From assembly GCA_958299035.1 (NCBI GenBank), contig CATQJL010000316.1, positions 49,473,585-49,537,584 on the forward strand: a stretch of DNA of 64,000 nt, read 5' to 3'. This DNA comes from Cylicocyclus nassatus (taxonomy: Eukaryota; Nematoda; Chromadorea; Rhabditida; Strongylidae). Shown in pieces: positions 21,413 through 33,308 of this stretch. Made by a program: the position numbers and the translations under genes. Each line of letters opens with the position of its first letter. The first letter of the stretch is position 1. The notes beneath the pieces were generated by a model that had not been told where the DNA came from, ran no database searches, and saw only the letters and a program-made list of their open reading frames with translations.

Positions 21413-22519
21413 GGAAGGCTGTTCAGATACTACTGCCAAGAAGCCCTTTTCTTCTGAAGGATATTAGTAGATCCATAAATCTTTCGTCAAAAATGCCAGA
21501 GAATTTTCTAGCCTAAAAACATCCGTAACCTGCTTTGGTCTAACATAAGAGCATTTGAAAATGTATTACATATTTTTTGTTATATATAGTAGCTACCGCA
21601 CCCTATTGCATATGAAGATATTCGAATGGAGCCAAGAAGTAAGGAAGAAAAATTCTTGATTGTTTTTGACTAATCAGAGTAAATTTCAATGGAATGCATT
21701 GCCATGGTTTGATAAATGAAAATTTTGAATTCCAGTGACTACTACAATATCTTTACGATTTTGAAAAGTAAGAACTCAACCGATTTCTATACCAACTGGT
21801 ACAAGCACAATACGCCGAGTTTTTGTATGTTACCGAATGAGGGGAGGAAAAGTTGAAGAATTTTACGAAATTTCAAAATTTTACTGCATGACTCACAAGA
21901 AAACCTAAAATCTTTTTCCAAGCCTATAACATTCAGCACTTCTGATTACATTTCTTCAGTCTACGGTAAGAATAATACATATACTGTGCTCAAGCAGCAT
22001 AACGGAACTGTGCTGATAACTACTGTTGAATAGTACTGCACTTTGGGACCGTAGGAAGCAATAGTCAGAAAAAATTTGTAACAATGCAATCGTACTATAG
22101 ATTTATTTTGTGACAAGCGGCTCTACCATTTCACTTTTTTTCTCGATAATCACCTCTATCATTCCATTTTTTTTCTCAGTAATCACCGATGCTAAATTTC
22201 AAATGATGAAAAACAAAGCTGTCTCTCGGCAAACAGCTGCGTACGTAATTGCTTGGGATAGGAGCGGAAGAATTTGAGAAGGGCACTACGTGACAAGAAG
22301 AGATATATGGTCCTCTCAGAGTTGAGCAGTATAAAAAAATACAGAGTAAATTCAGTATCTGGATGTTATTTTTCTGGGACGGTATTATTGTTTTCCCTTA
22401 CGATTAGGGATTTTCGAGGTGTTTTTGGAAAATTGTAATTTTCCTTTCTATTTATTTTTTACATAAAATGACACTCTTCGAGGGAAAGGCGCATAGTAAC
22501 GCATCATACTGTAGCGATG
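21413..22519. other. No recognisable feature
   Basis: AT-rich. A short imperfect direct repeat (pyrimidine-rich units with CTCRRTAATCACC) at 22130-22190 is the only structure seen. Confidence 0.5.
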
Positions 22520-22836
22520 CAATGGCGAACTATATGACAAACTAGTTGACTTACCCGGCTCCGCCCGGTCCTGTCATTATTACATTCGTAATCAGCATGC
22601 TCGATTACCCCCTTGTACCAACTCCCAGCCCCATAGCTCAGATTTTGCAAAAATCGATAAAATCGATATCGATCGATGAGAAAAGTAGCCTATGACACTC
22701 GCCGGGGCCCGAAGTGTATGTGTGCCAAGTTTGGTCCGGATCGGTTCAGAAATGGAATTTTCTATTCGGAACATACGTACATACATACATACATACAGAC
22801 AGACAGACAAACAGACATTCAGCTTTATATATAAGA
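22520..22836 (+). repeat. Interspersed element with ACAT/AGAC microsatellite tail
   Basis: A GC-shifted segment starts near CTTACCCGGCTCCGCCCGG. It passes through TTTGGTCCGGATCGGTTCAG and ends in (ACAT)n followed by (AGAC)n and a TATATATAAGAT terminus. This layout is common in short retroelements and LINE 3' ends of invertebrates (family knowledge), but I cannot assign the clade. Frames across it are repeat-encoded and not genes. Confidence 0.6.
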
Positions 22837-23759
22837 TAGAAAACGTATGAAATTCTGTGTCAAAATGCTAAGGTTCAACAGAACTTTTTTGCAAATCCAG
22901 TGACTGAAAAATTCGTATTGAGCAGATGACGATTTACGATTTCGAGGAGCCAACGTTTGAATTTTTCACCAACTTTCCATTAAGTTGTCCCCTTTCCTTG
23001 ATAAATCAGACTCTTTTGGCATTCCTAGCAGACTTGGGGTACCGAAAGAGTAAAGCAAGATTTACATAATGGACCCAAAGATCCGTTTAACCCATAATCC
23101 ACGTAAAGTTGGGCCAGAAACTGTAATTTTTCGACTGCTTTAAAAAACGGGTCTCTTTTCAGAAAATTCCTACGGGCCACCAACTTGGCCATTATACAGT
23201 AAAAACACAGTAATCATGAAGATACATTTTCTGAATTTTTTCAGCGGCTCAAAATTGGGAGACAAAATTATCCCATAATGCGAAAAATACCACTTTTTGG
23301 GGCACTTCTATGTTGAAGTCGATATTTCTCGATATTAAGAGCACAAGAAGAAACGTGATATAAAGGTTATGCTTACTAGGGCCTCCTGTATACAATCGCT
23401 TATGTGGAATGAGCTGGGACGGGGTTTACTAGTTGTGGACAACGAATCTTTTCTCGTTTTCTATGCGCGGAATTCATCCAGCGAATGTATTCATGAATCC
23501 TAATATGTATCTATGACGAACATTTGGAGTCTCATAAGATTTTTTGCCAAAATTCAACTTTCGATCTTTTTCGATCAAGGTTTTTTTGATTTCGGCTCCA
23601 AACTTTACCCGATTTACAGAGGCTAATTTTTAATCATTTCGTAGAGCTTGCTTTAATCTATCAAACATTGCCCTATGTCCAGGGCTCGGCATAGGTGGCT
23701 TACGGGGCAAGCTGGATATCGTTTTGGAACAAAAGCAAGGGGGATTTCGTTTAAGCGAA
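22837..23759. other. No recognisable feature
   Basis: AT-rich spacer leading to the microsatellite, becoming GC-richer from 23670. Confidence 0.5.
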
Positions 23760-25060
<1,301 letters not shown>

Positions 25061-25924
25061 TAGGTCGTTTCATAAGTTCGTAGCGTTTTTAAAAATTAAC
25101 AAAATCATCAATTCACAGTAAAAATCAACCAAAATTATATTCCTCGTTGTAGCGCACGACCTTTTGGCACATTGTTGTTAGGATCTCAACCTCAATTTTC
25201 AAACGGCAGCGCGCCGGGTCCCAAAAAAGTCATTTAACAACGCTCAAACTACTTACTGAAATCGAGACAGGCACCATTCACGAGGTTTGCTATAGAGCGG
25301 AGCAAATGATAATTTGATAGAGCGAGATTTGCAGAGCATTTTGGGTACTGAAGTATCTTCCAGTCAAGTCGCGTAGAACAGTTTTGACAACGTTTGCCGT
25401 ATGAGGCTATGTTTCGTCATGCAGGAAAGCTCACTGGATCTGCCTGTTAAACTTTTTTCTGCGGTAGGACCTGGTTTAGACGGTGCATTTGGATTGCCTA
25501 CGGTATGGTTGACCATCGCCTACCTGTACAGCGATTTCCAGTGCAGGGCGTCCTGCCCGTCCCCGAAAAGTGTTCAGGGACACCCAGCTCAGCCCCTGAT
25601 CTTTTGCAGCAATCCAATCCCTTTTTGTCTCATACTGAGGTGCGAGCGCCATGTTTCATAATCGACGCAAAAGTCTGTGCAAAAGCGTTTCTTTTTATAG
25701 GGAAAAATGCGCAGAAGCCGAAATTGCTCCTTTTTGCCCTTCAAGATTTCCATTTTTGAAAGCTGCGAGATCCGAGTGAATCAGCTTTCCACCGAAATCA
25801 GCAGGCGTGTTTTAAAGAGCACAATCAGCCCTTCCAAATGATATATGCATCTTGATGCAACTCAACCGCTCCTCAAAGATATGAGGGCGAAAATGAAAAC
25901 GCTACGAACGTATGGGACGACCTA
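25061..25924. mobile_element. Mariner-type non-autonomous element, copy 1
   Basis: The ends are inverted: TAGGTCGTTTCATAAGTTCG at the left, and its counterpart ending GACCTA at the right, with the shared inner string GTAGCGTTTT. TA lies at both outer edges, as for Tc1/mariner insertions. The interior is about 85% similar by eye to 47231-48089 along its whole length. I found no intact transposase. Interior frames are broken and not clearly a DDD domain, so it is a decayed or internally replaced derivative. Confidence 0.85.
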
Positions 25925-25953
25925 ATATTTTGTATGGCGGCGGCAAGCCTGCT

Positions 25954-26279
25954 TTAAAGGCAGCGTCCAGGCAGTTTCTCGACTTCTATATTTTTATGTT
26001 ATCCAGGCCTTTCCATGGCGCTGATTCCGAATATGGAACTCAAAAAGCGTGAATTTCTCAAAAAACCACCTTTTGGGGCTATTTTGGGAAATCCCGGACG
26101 AGTGCTTCTGATGTTATCCTTGTCGAAAGCAAGTATTAACAAGTAAACGCTGTAAGTTCGACTGTGTTGGTCATGTGAAAACACGTCAAGGCTGAGGAGA
26201 TTTCGTTCATAAGGGGTTGGCCGTCCGAGGAATGTGGGCGTGGTCGTCGAGCTCGGATCTGCCTGGACGCTGCCTTTAA
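25954..26279. mobile_element. TTAA-flanked MITE, copy 2
   Basis: Both ends carry TTAA followed by the same AGGCAGCGTCCAGGCAG terminus as the element at 583-944, but the interior is unrelated. The family therefore mobilises different internal sequences. It lies 30 bases after the end of the mariner-type element. Confidence 0.85.
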
Positions 26280-26599
26280 GCGCGCAAGGGTGCGCGCCGG
26301 ACACAGCATGCCGCCAATTTAGAGAAAACGAACATTTTTATTTTTTGTCTATTCGAAGTTGCTTTTATGTTTTGTTCCATTACTTTTCGTTAATCGTTTT
26401 GATCCTCTCACGATCGCGTCATAGGTAATGTCGTATTTTTCTAAATCTACAGGGACTTGGTTTCTGAAAAACTGAAAAAGCCACCCCATGCCGAGCCCTG
26501 CCTACGTCTGCTAGGAAAAACCAAAGCATGTGATTTAATAAAAGAAAGCTTTGGGACAATTTAGTCCACTCTAGTATTCGTAGTAAAGGAGCATGCATA
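26280..26599. other. No recognisable feature
   Basis: AT-rich spacer between two elements. Confidence 0.5.
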
Positions 26600-27472
26600 C
26601 AGGGTGCGGCGAAACTCTGGAAGCTTAGTGCGTTCTCAGATAGAATCAGAAGGAGAGTGCACTCAGTAATAAAAGGTTTGGTGCACACATAGCTCGAACC
26701 TTTGCAAATACAGTGCAGCTCTTGAATTTTGAGATTGTCACTTTCGGATTCAAAGCAGCCCTTCAAAATCTTGACGAGTCCACCTCGTTGTATGCAGGCA
26801 GTCGTAATGAGATTCGTTCCACGCCCTCACGATGACTGCTTCTTTCAGTAGGCAAATGTGCAGTATGAAGAGCAAGCTTATGGCTACAAAATATTATGAT
26901 TTTTTTGCAATGCTTAGAAAATTTTTTGGATATTCAATTCAAGGCAAGCGTACGACATGCTGGAAATTTCTATTTGGGTGAACGGAAGCAAAATCATAAT
27001 CTATACTGAAATTGCTCCAACGACTGAATCCATTCGGATGCTTACATAGAAAAATTACGCGAAGCATATGGGCTAAACTCAGTGCCTGCTGCGCTTCTAG
27101 CTTCTTATTTTCTTTTTGAAGAAAGGTAGCCTCTGGCACGCAAGTAATATCAGCAAGTTTGTATTTTAAATAGTTTCTGGCGAACACTCGATGTGAAAGC
27201 GCAAAGTCTCCTCTATAATGTAGGCATCAAAGTGTTGTAAAAAATTCAAAATATCTTCTGCTATGAAATAAATTGTAAATATTCTTGGGTTTTCTCGTTC
27301 GCAGAAGCAATTCCTCGATAAACCAAATTTTTACAAAAACATATGGTCGAATGTTAGCTAGGTGATTTGCGGTTTGAAGATGATCGCAGCATTATGTGGT
27401 ATAAATTTGGAATTAAAATCATCAATGTTTACTTCTCTGCAGAATCGGCTCCCAGGTTTTTGCCGCACCCTG
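26600..27472. mobile_element. TA-flanked element with CAGGGTGCGGC termini
   Basis: The left end CAGGGTGCGGCGAAAC and the inverted right end (GTTTTTGCCGCACCCTG) match at about 21 of 25 positions and are each flanked by TA. CAGGGTG-type ends with TA targets are typical of mariner-like elements (family knowledge). The 873-bp interior has only broken frames, so this is non-autonomous. A lone similar terminus occurs at 30015. Confidence 0.75.
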
Positions 27473-27491
27473 TATAATCGATGTAATGAAC

Positions 27492-27907
27492 TTAAAGGCA
27501 GTGTCTCACCAAAGTTGAGGTCGCGCGGATTTTCAAATATTCTGTCATAGGGACCTCTAAATAGGCCATTGCAATAAGTCCCACTCAATTTGCCCCCCTT
27601 AACGCTGAGAAAAATTCGCTCAAAGTGGGAGAGCGATTTGGTACGCACGGACGACTCCTCCGGTCTTCCCCTTACGCGTTTGAACATGTCCCTCCACTTG
27701 GAATCCACCTCCCCTCTGTTGCTGCCACGGTGGCTGAGGCTGAAAGGTTGGAAGGTACAACTCGTCCCCGTTGCTTCCGCGGGGCCTCCAGAAAACGGGT
27801 TTTTGGGAATTTCGTGCGATAAGCACATAAAGTGCTAGACAGGGTCCGACAGGCATGCAAAACGCAAAAATCTCGGCAACTAAGTTATGGTGAGACACTG
27901 TCTTTAT
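27492..27907. mobile_element. TTAA-type element, related termini
   Basis: The left end is TTAA followed by AGGCAGTGTCTCACC. The right end is its inverse with a few changes (GGTGAGACACTGTCTTTAT). The terminus shares AGGCAGYGTC with the two TTAA MITEs above. The interior is GC-rich and open in several frames on both strands without a recognisable protein. The right target site has decayed to TTAT. Confidence 0.65.
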
Positions 27908-30012
27908 TATAAGCGAAAGCGTTCTAAGACAGTTTAAAAGTACTTTTTCTGTTATTCATGGTGCAAATAGTGTACTAGTCAATTACTTCGGAACCTGGAG
28001 GGTAGAGAATTTCGATTGCAAATGTGAAGGTTTCAAATTTTGCTGACTTCCTTCAACAGATCTCTGACATAAAGCGAATTTTGAAATTTTTATTTGTATC
28101 ACATTTGCCGTAGTCTCAAGACTGCTATAAGCGATGGAAATTTTGACTCATACTCAGAGACTCAGAGTACATCAATCCACTAATTAATTCCATGACTGGT
28201 TTCAAACACCATTTGATAGATGTAGTGACATACGCTGTCGCCGATGTGTTCAGCAAAGTGTCTTTTGATTCGCAAAGTAGTTTAACAACGAGAAAAAAAG
28301 GGTTAAGAGAGAAGAAGAGGGAACAAACCGATTAAGCAATTCTCTTTCTTTGGTTACACTGTCTTGCAGTGCAACGAGCTGGAAAATAGTCGAGAGACCA
28401 CTAATGGTGGTAGTTTAACCAATACTAGCCAGATTAAAGCAAGCTTCTTCAACAAATGATCTCAGCAGAACGTGGCCTCCACTCTCTGAGATGGAGGAGG
28501 AGCTGAGAGCGGGCACTGAATCATTCAATAACAAAAAACAACTATTGTACGGATGACAGTATTTGAAAATACCGTCGAGAGTTCGGATGTGAACGCAGTG
28601 CAACACTCACTCGCTGAAGTTACATGGTAATTCATAATTCCAGGGATGAGAGATAAAGTTTCTGTACTTCCATTTCTTTCAAGCACCTAGAGCTGCAAAT
28701 ACTTCTCCATGCTCGACATGCAGGTGGTATTATCTGCCCCAAATGCTTGAAGAACGAATGATAAGCCTTTTTTGTGTCTTTATGATATGACAGAAAAAAT
28801 CCTTGATGTAATGTCATTGGAGAGAGTTAAGAGGTTGGGACTTTTACTTTGGTTTCAAATCTTTTCTTTTCGACTTGCCAATATTCAACAAAGTTATTAA
28901 CCTAATTTTGAGTGGTTTCAAATCTTTTCTTTTCGACTTACCAATATTCAACAAAATTATCAACCTAATTTTGAATATTAGGCTAACATACAATCTTTTA
29001 CAATTCTGGACCAGGTTCAATTTCCGAAGTGATGCTCGGTTGTGGGGCACAATTTGATATTCTGAGAGTAAGCAAGGAATGCTTATAGTAGGCTGTCTCA
29101 TAATATGCATGTTTTTTGTGATCTTATTCAAAAGCTGATTCCAATAAGAAATTATTTTTCTCAGAAACTTTTCAAGTATCGAAAGCTCAAATCTTTTGGT
29201 TTCTAACACATGCATTTGTTTTCGCAGGCTCTGTGCAACTGAGTCAGACGCCGTCATGGATAACCGACTAAAACAAATCACATTCTTTTTGCCCCAAGCT
29301 CATCAAAAGGATCAAACTTTTTCAAAAACATAACGATTGCGAAGTCTTGTGCTATGAAATGCTTAGCAATTGCTGAAAATTAAGCGTAGAAAACTTGACT
29401 CATACTTTGCTAATCGCTACGGCACATCTATGTCCCAATCTTGAGCGAATAGTGATAGTGATACATCTTTCGTTCTATACAGTCGGAACGGACTTGGTAT
29501 CACAAATGGTAGGAACGGGAATAGACAGTTTTATGCTCTGGCAAAATGCTGAAGGGCGCCTTCAATTTTTTTTGCAATTTCGCTCGCAGGAAAATTCCGT
29601 AACATCCGGATTTCCCTTCTTTGCTTAATCGAGCATAGGCTTATAATGATAAAGGCTCGCGCTATCTACAAATGAGAGCAAATTAAGCTACCATAAACTT
29701 CCAGAAAAATGTGATGGAAATCTTTGCGGTAGAAAATCTTCGGCGGAGCGGCTACGATCCGACAAAAGCAGGCGTTGTGTAGCTAAAGTTTGCTGTTTGA
29801 AACAGTTTTTGTTGCGCTCAGTAAGATGGTTCCGGGAAATTATCTTGAGTTTGAAGTCGTTATCCAAAAAACGTGCATTATCTATGAGACAACCCAAGAT
29901 TGGTCAGATTTCATGATGAAAGAATGCAAATGTGGTTCTTATTAAAAGAAGTGAGAAACGTACGCGAGCTGGTAGCTGTTGAAGAAACGCAACTACTACG
30001 TAGGTGATATAC
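27908..30012. other. No firm gene; small tandem duplication inside
   Basis: Mostly AT-rich. A minus-strand frame at 29688-29897 is coding-like but lacks ATG and splice support. Another (28844-29281) owes its length partly to the tandem duplication at 28853-28980. Confidence 0.4.
28853..28980. repeat. 64-bp tandem duplication
   Basis: Two adjacent copies of about 64 bases (each containing TTTCAAATCTTTTCTTTTCG and ATATTCAACAAA) differ at only a few positions. This is a recent local duplication. Confidence 0.85.
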
Positions 30013-30040
30013 AGGGTGTGCCGAAAAATGTGCACAATTC
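30013..30040 (+). repeat. Solo mariner-like terminus
   Basis: TACAGGGTGTGCCGAAAAATG resembles the CAGGGTGCGGC ends of the element at 26600-27472 and mariner-like ends generally. I see no matching inverted end within the following few hundred bases, so it is probably a remnant. Confidence 0.4.
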
Positions 30041-30389
30041 AATCATTTTTAGTTCTTTTGCTTCAATGTCTTTCGCAGATTTTCAGGTACCATTCTGTAG
30101 AGCTGGCTTATTTATAGTCAAAGCGAATTGTGATCTCTCTTCATTATTGAAAGATTGAGGTGGGAACTTCGAAGAGGGTTCTAGCCCAGTGTTGCATTTT
30201 GCCTCAGAAAGGAGTCACAAATCAAAACCTTGTCGCGTATACTAGGCTCTTATCAAAGTCGCTGATTTCAGTTATGGAATCTGCACATCATGGTCATGCT
30301 TCTTCCAGAACTTAATTTCAATAAATGGTAAAACGCTTTTTCCACTGTTCTCCCCCACGATGGTCGGCCGCCTCATCGTGGCGTGAGGT

Positions 30390-30460
30390 GACACCGGGTA
30401 TCGAACTGCGATGCACAGCCAAGTGTATACTCTGGCAGGGCCTCCTAAGCTGTGAAGGAG
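30390..30460 (-). repeat. tRNA-like sequence (SINE head or tRNA relic)
   Basis: On the minus strand CAGCTTAGGAGG (30452-30441) fits an A box and AGTTCGATACC (30408-30398) fits a B box. The box starts are 44 bases apart, as in a tRNA. No clean acceptor stem is apparent, so a tRNA-derived SINE head or tRNA pseudogene is likelier than a working tRNA. Confidence 0.45.
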
Positions 30461-30507
30461 TTCGACATTTTCGGTTTCGGCCGGATGCCTAGCTAAGGCC
30501 TAAGGCC

Positions 30508-30827
30508 TAAGGCATACCTCCCGCGATTTCATCAAATCGCCACATCCTGCGCGACTTGGCGATTTGCCAGATGTCTCCAGACTCGTTGTACTTAGGCCTA
30601 AGGCATACCCCATGCGATTCTAGTCGCTGCGCGATTTGACACTGCAACGACTCTTCAAAATTTATCGTAAGCACGCTTTGCTTGGTCGAGACTCGGAGCA
30701 TTTGCGAAGACTTACAAAAGCTAGCACCTATGACTTGAGAGCCGCACACAATGAATCTGAGACATCTGGAAAATCGCCAAGTCGCGCAGATGTGGCGATT
30801 TGATGAAATCACGGGAGGTATGCCTTA
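30508..30827. mobile_element. Palindromic MITE with TAAGGCATACC termini
   Basis: The left arm (TAAGGCATACCTCCCGCGAT then CATCAAATCGCCACATC) is inverted at the right over about 80 bases. A second TAGGCCTAAGGCATACC string lies inside near 30595. A diverged partial relative lies at 44536-44690. It is non-coding and of unknown superfamily. Confidence 0.75.
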
Positions 30828-31089
30828 GCCCTAAGAGCCGGGCAGGCCAGTTCCCGCACCGTCTGACTTGCTCTGGTAGCTAGGCGGTTCCTCCCCGCTC
30901 CACATCCGCGTCAGCTATCGCCCAGTGGAAATCAAGAGTTGGCCTAGTAAATCTGCTCTTGCAGGGGAAAATTTTCATTACTCGTTCAGTAAAGAAAAGA
31001 GAAATAAACCTTGCACATCGGATCCCACTTACGGCCGCGCCGGGTGGTAGCGAGAACGATGTCAAGGTACTCAGGGTGTTTTTCGGACC

Positions 31090-33308
31090 AGATAAAAACG
31101 ACACGTCTGCCTGGACGGCACGCTATGGAGACTGCTTTATACTCTGCACCTACAGCGCCAGGACAGTCTTCACAAACGCCGACCTCTTCTCGACGCTGCA
31201 GAGCACATCAAGTACCACAATATCGCTCTGCAGGAAGCGAAGTCCACGAAGAAGGACGTGGAACGGATGGGTAATGGGACCCTCAATTTGTTATGAGAAG
31301 GTTTCATCACGAAACGTTGAAGGCGTTGCCTTAGTCTTCCACTCATCAGTCGCCCACCTTGTCGGTTCCCACGTGATCCTATCACCCCCACTAGCCATCG
31401 TCCGACTAAGACCTCCACGTCAGAAGACCATCAGCAACTTCTACTCGCCAACTGCTACTCACCAACAACAGCAGCTGAGGATAAATTTAATGCTTTTTAT
31501 GAAGACGTGGAGCAGGTCGTCGGCAACGAGAAGTCCTTCTACAAGTTCGTTGTGGACGACTTCAACGCGAAGCGGGATGCCACTAGAAGAGGAATATAGG
31601 ATCTAGTAGTTTGAATATGGGCTCCGATGAAAACGGCAACCGTCTCGTTGGGCTTCTCTCCGCCGCGACTTTCCCATGGAAATTCCATCTTTATGAAGAA
31701 AGAACATCGCCGGTTGACTTGGGAATTGCCCGGAGCGACTCATTCACGGTTTCGAGAGTCATAGAAGTCTGCCGGGAATACCGACTGTCTCTCGTCCTAA
31801 CCTTCGTCCACTATGAGAAAGCCTTCGACAGCGTCAAAACGAATGCCATTCCGTTAGCGCTAGTCGATCAAGGAGTGGACCAGCTTACGTGAGGACACTG
31901 GCTGACTGATACAAGGACTGTACAACAACGATGCAGCTATTCCATCGCCCCTAACCATCCCAACTGGGAAGGGGGTTCGATAAGGCAACACTATTTCGCC
32001 GAAGCTGTTCACCGCGGCCTTGCAATGGGTGATGAAGTCACTGGACTTGGACGAGAGAGGCATAAGAGTTGATGAGAAATTCCTGTCAAACCTTCGCTTT
32101 GCGGACGACATCGTTCTGTGCTCGAGCAGTATCACCGAAGCAGAGACGATGCTGAAAAAACTTAACGAAATGGGTAAGAAGATCGGATTGCTAATCAATC
32201 GAAAGAAGACTCGGTTTATGAGGAACGCCCTTTGCAGAGATGCGGAAATAAAACTGGAGGGCAATCCTATTATGGGGACTTCCTCTTACGTGTATCTCGG
32301 ACATTCGATGAGCATGCAGAACCACTTGAGGTAAGGACTCAATAGGAGAAAAATAGCAGCCTGGGCCGCCTTCGGGCCTCTGAAGGAAGCCATCGATCTA
32401 CTGACGGACCCGGAGCTTCGTGCCCCACTGTTCAACTCAACCGTTCACCGTTCTCCCGGCGCTCTGTTACGCATCTGACACTTGGGCCGACACTGCAGCT
32501 ACGTCGAAAGCTTTAGGGACCACCCACAGAGCGCCGAGCACAGTCTTCTGAAGATGACCGGACACAAGCAACGTCTAGTCGAACTTCGCAGTACAGGTAT
32601 GAGAAGAATGTCCCGTCTTCTTGACGCAGCGGAATACGTTGCGAAACACCGATGCGCCGGTCACATCATGAGTGGAACAGGAGACAAATGGACATTAAGA
32701 ACATCTGAGTGAATCCCTCGCGAAGCCAAACGTCCCCGAGGAAGATCACCAAGAGATGGGCAGACGTACTGGTGGAAATTATGGGCCGGCTGAGAAATCA
32801 GCGGGTACGATTATTGCACCTGAAACTCGTAGACGCAGCCACCGAGGCAGAAAATCCTGGATATCTGAAGAGAGGGACAAGAACAGATGGAAACTCTTGT
32901 GCTGGAGCCTGCACGCCACGTGAAGACGGGCTATCTAATTATCTAAGTAACAGTGGCGGTCCGATATTTCGCGACCCATTCTCGGGCGCCCCCCCCCCCC
33001 GAGAATGGGTCGCGAAATTTTTGAAACTTACCTATATGGGTTATAAAAGTGTGCAAACGACTTGTTTATTTTTGTAAATAATTAAAATAATTTTTAAAAT
33101 TTTTTAAAAATTCAAATTAGCCTTATACACGCCCTCTTTTTCCACATTTAGGGGTTGGGGAGCCGCAAAAACTTTGAGAAGTACCCCCAAAATTTTTTCG
33201 GAGTGCGTGGCCAAAGCCACGCACCTTCATTTGAAAAAATTTTTTTCCGCGCTCCCCCCCCCCCCCCCCCGATCCAAAATCCTGCGACCGCCACTGCTAA
33301 GTAAGTAC
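31090..33308 (+). mobile_element. RTE-type LINE, internally deleted and frameshifted
   Basis: Translation in shifting frames gives an AP-endonuclease-like part (LCTYSARTV near 31140, IALQEAKS near 31215, YKFVVDDFNAK near 31545). It then jumps directly to reverse transcriptase sequence (VIEVCREYRLSLVLTF near 31765, RFADDIVL at 32095) and a thumb/C-terminal region (AAWAAFGPL, RRMSRLLDAAEYV, KRPRGRSPR). The linker between endonuclease and RT finger motifs is missing, and stops and frameshifts interrupt the frame. The 3' end is a TCTAAGTAAGTA-like short repeat, as in RTE tails. From memory it resembles hookworm RTE proteins. It is certainly inactive. A hAT MITE splits its tail. Confidence 0.88.
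32951..33296. mobile_element. hAT-type MITE with perfect 8-bp target duplication
   Basis: The element begins CAGTGGCGGTC and ends GACCGCCACTG and is flanked on both sides by CTAAGTAA (32943-32950 and 33297-33304). That 8-bp duplication is diagnostic of hAT insertions. It contains two cytosine runs (12 and 17 bases), the first at the centre of a hairpin made by CGCGACCCATTCTCG and its inverse. The target is the short-repeat tail of the RTE element. Confidence 0.93.

Noticed and set aside
31090..32950. Host reverse transcriptase or intact LINE
   Set aside because: Multiple frameshifts, stops and a missing linker between the endonuclease and RT parts show a dead copy.
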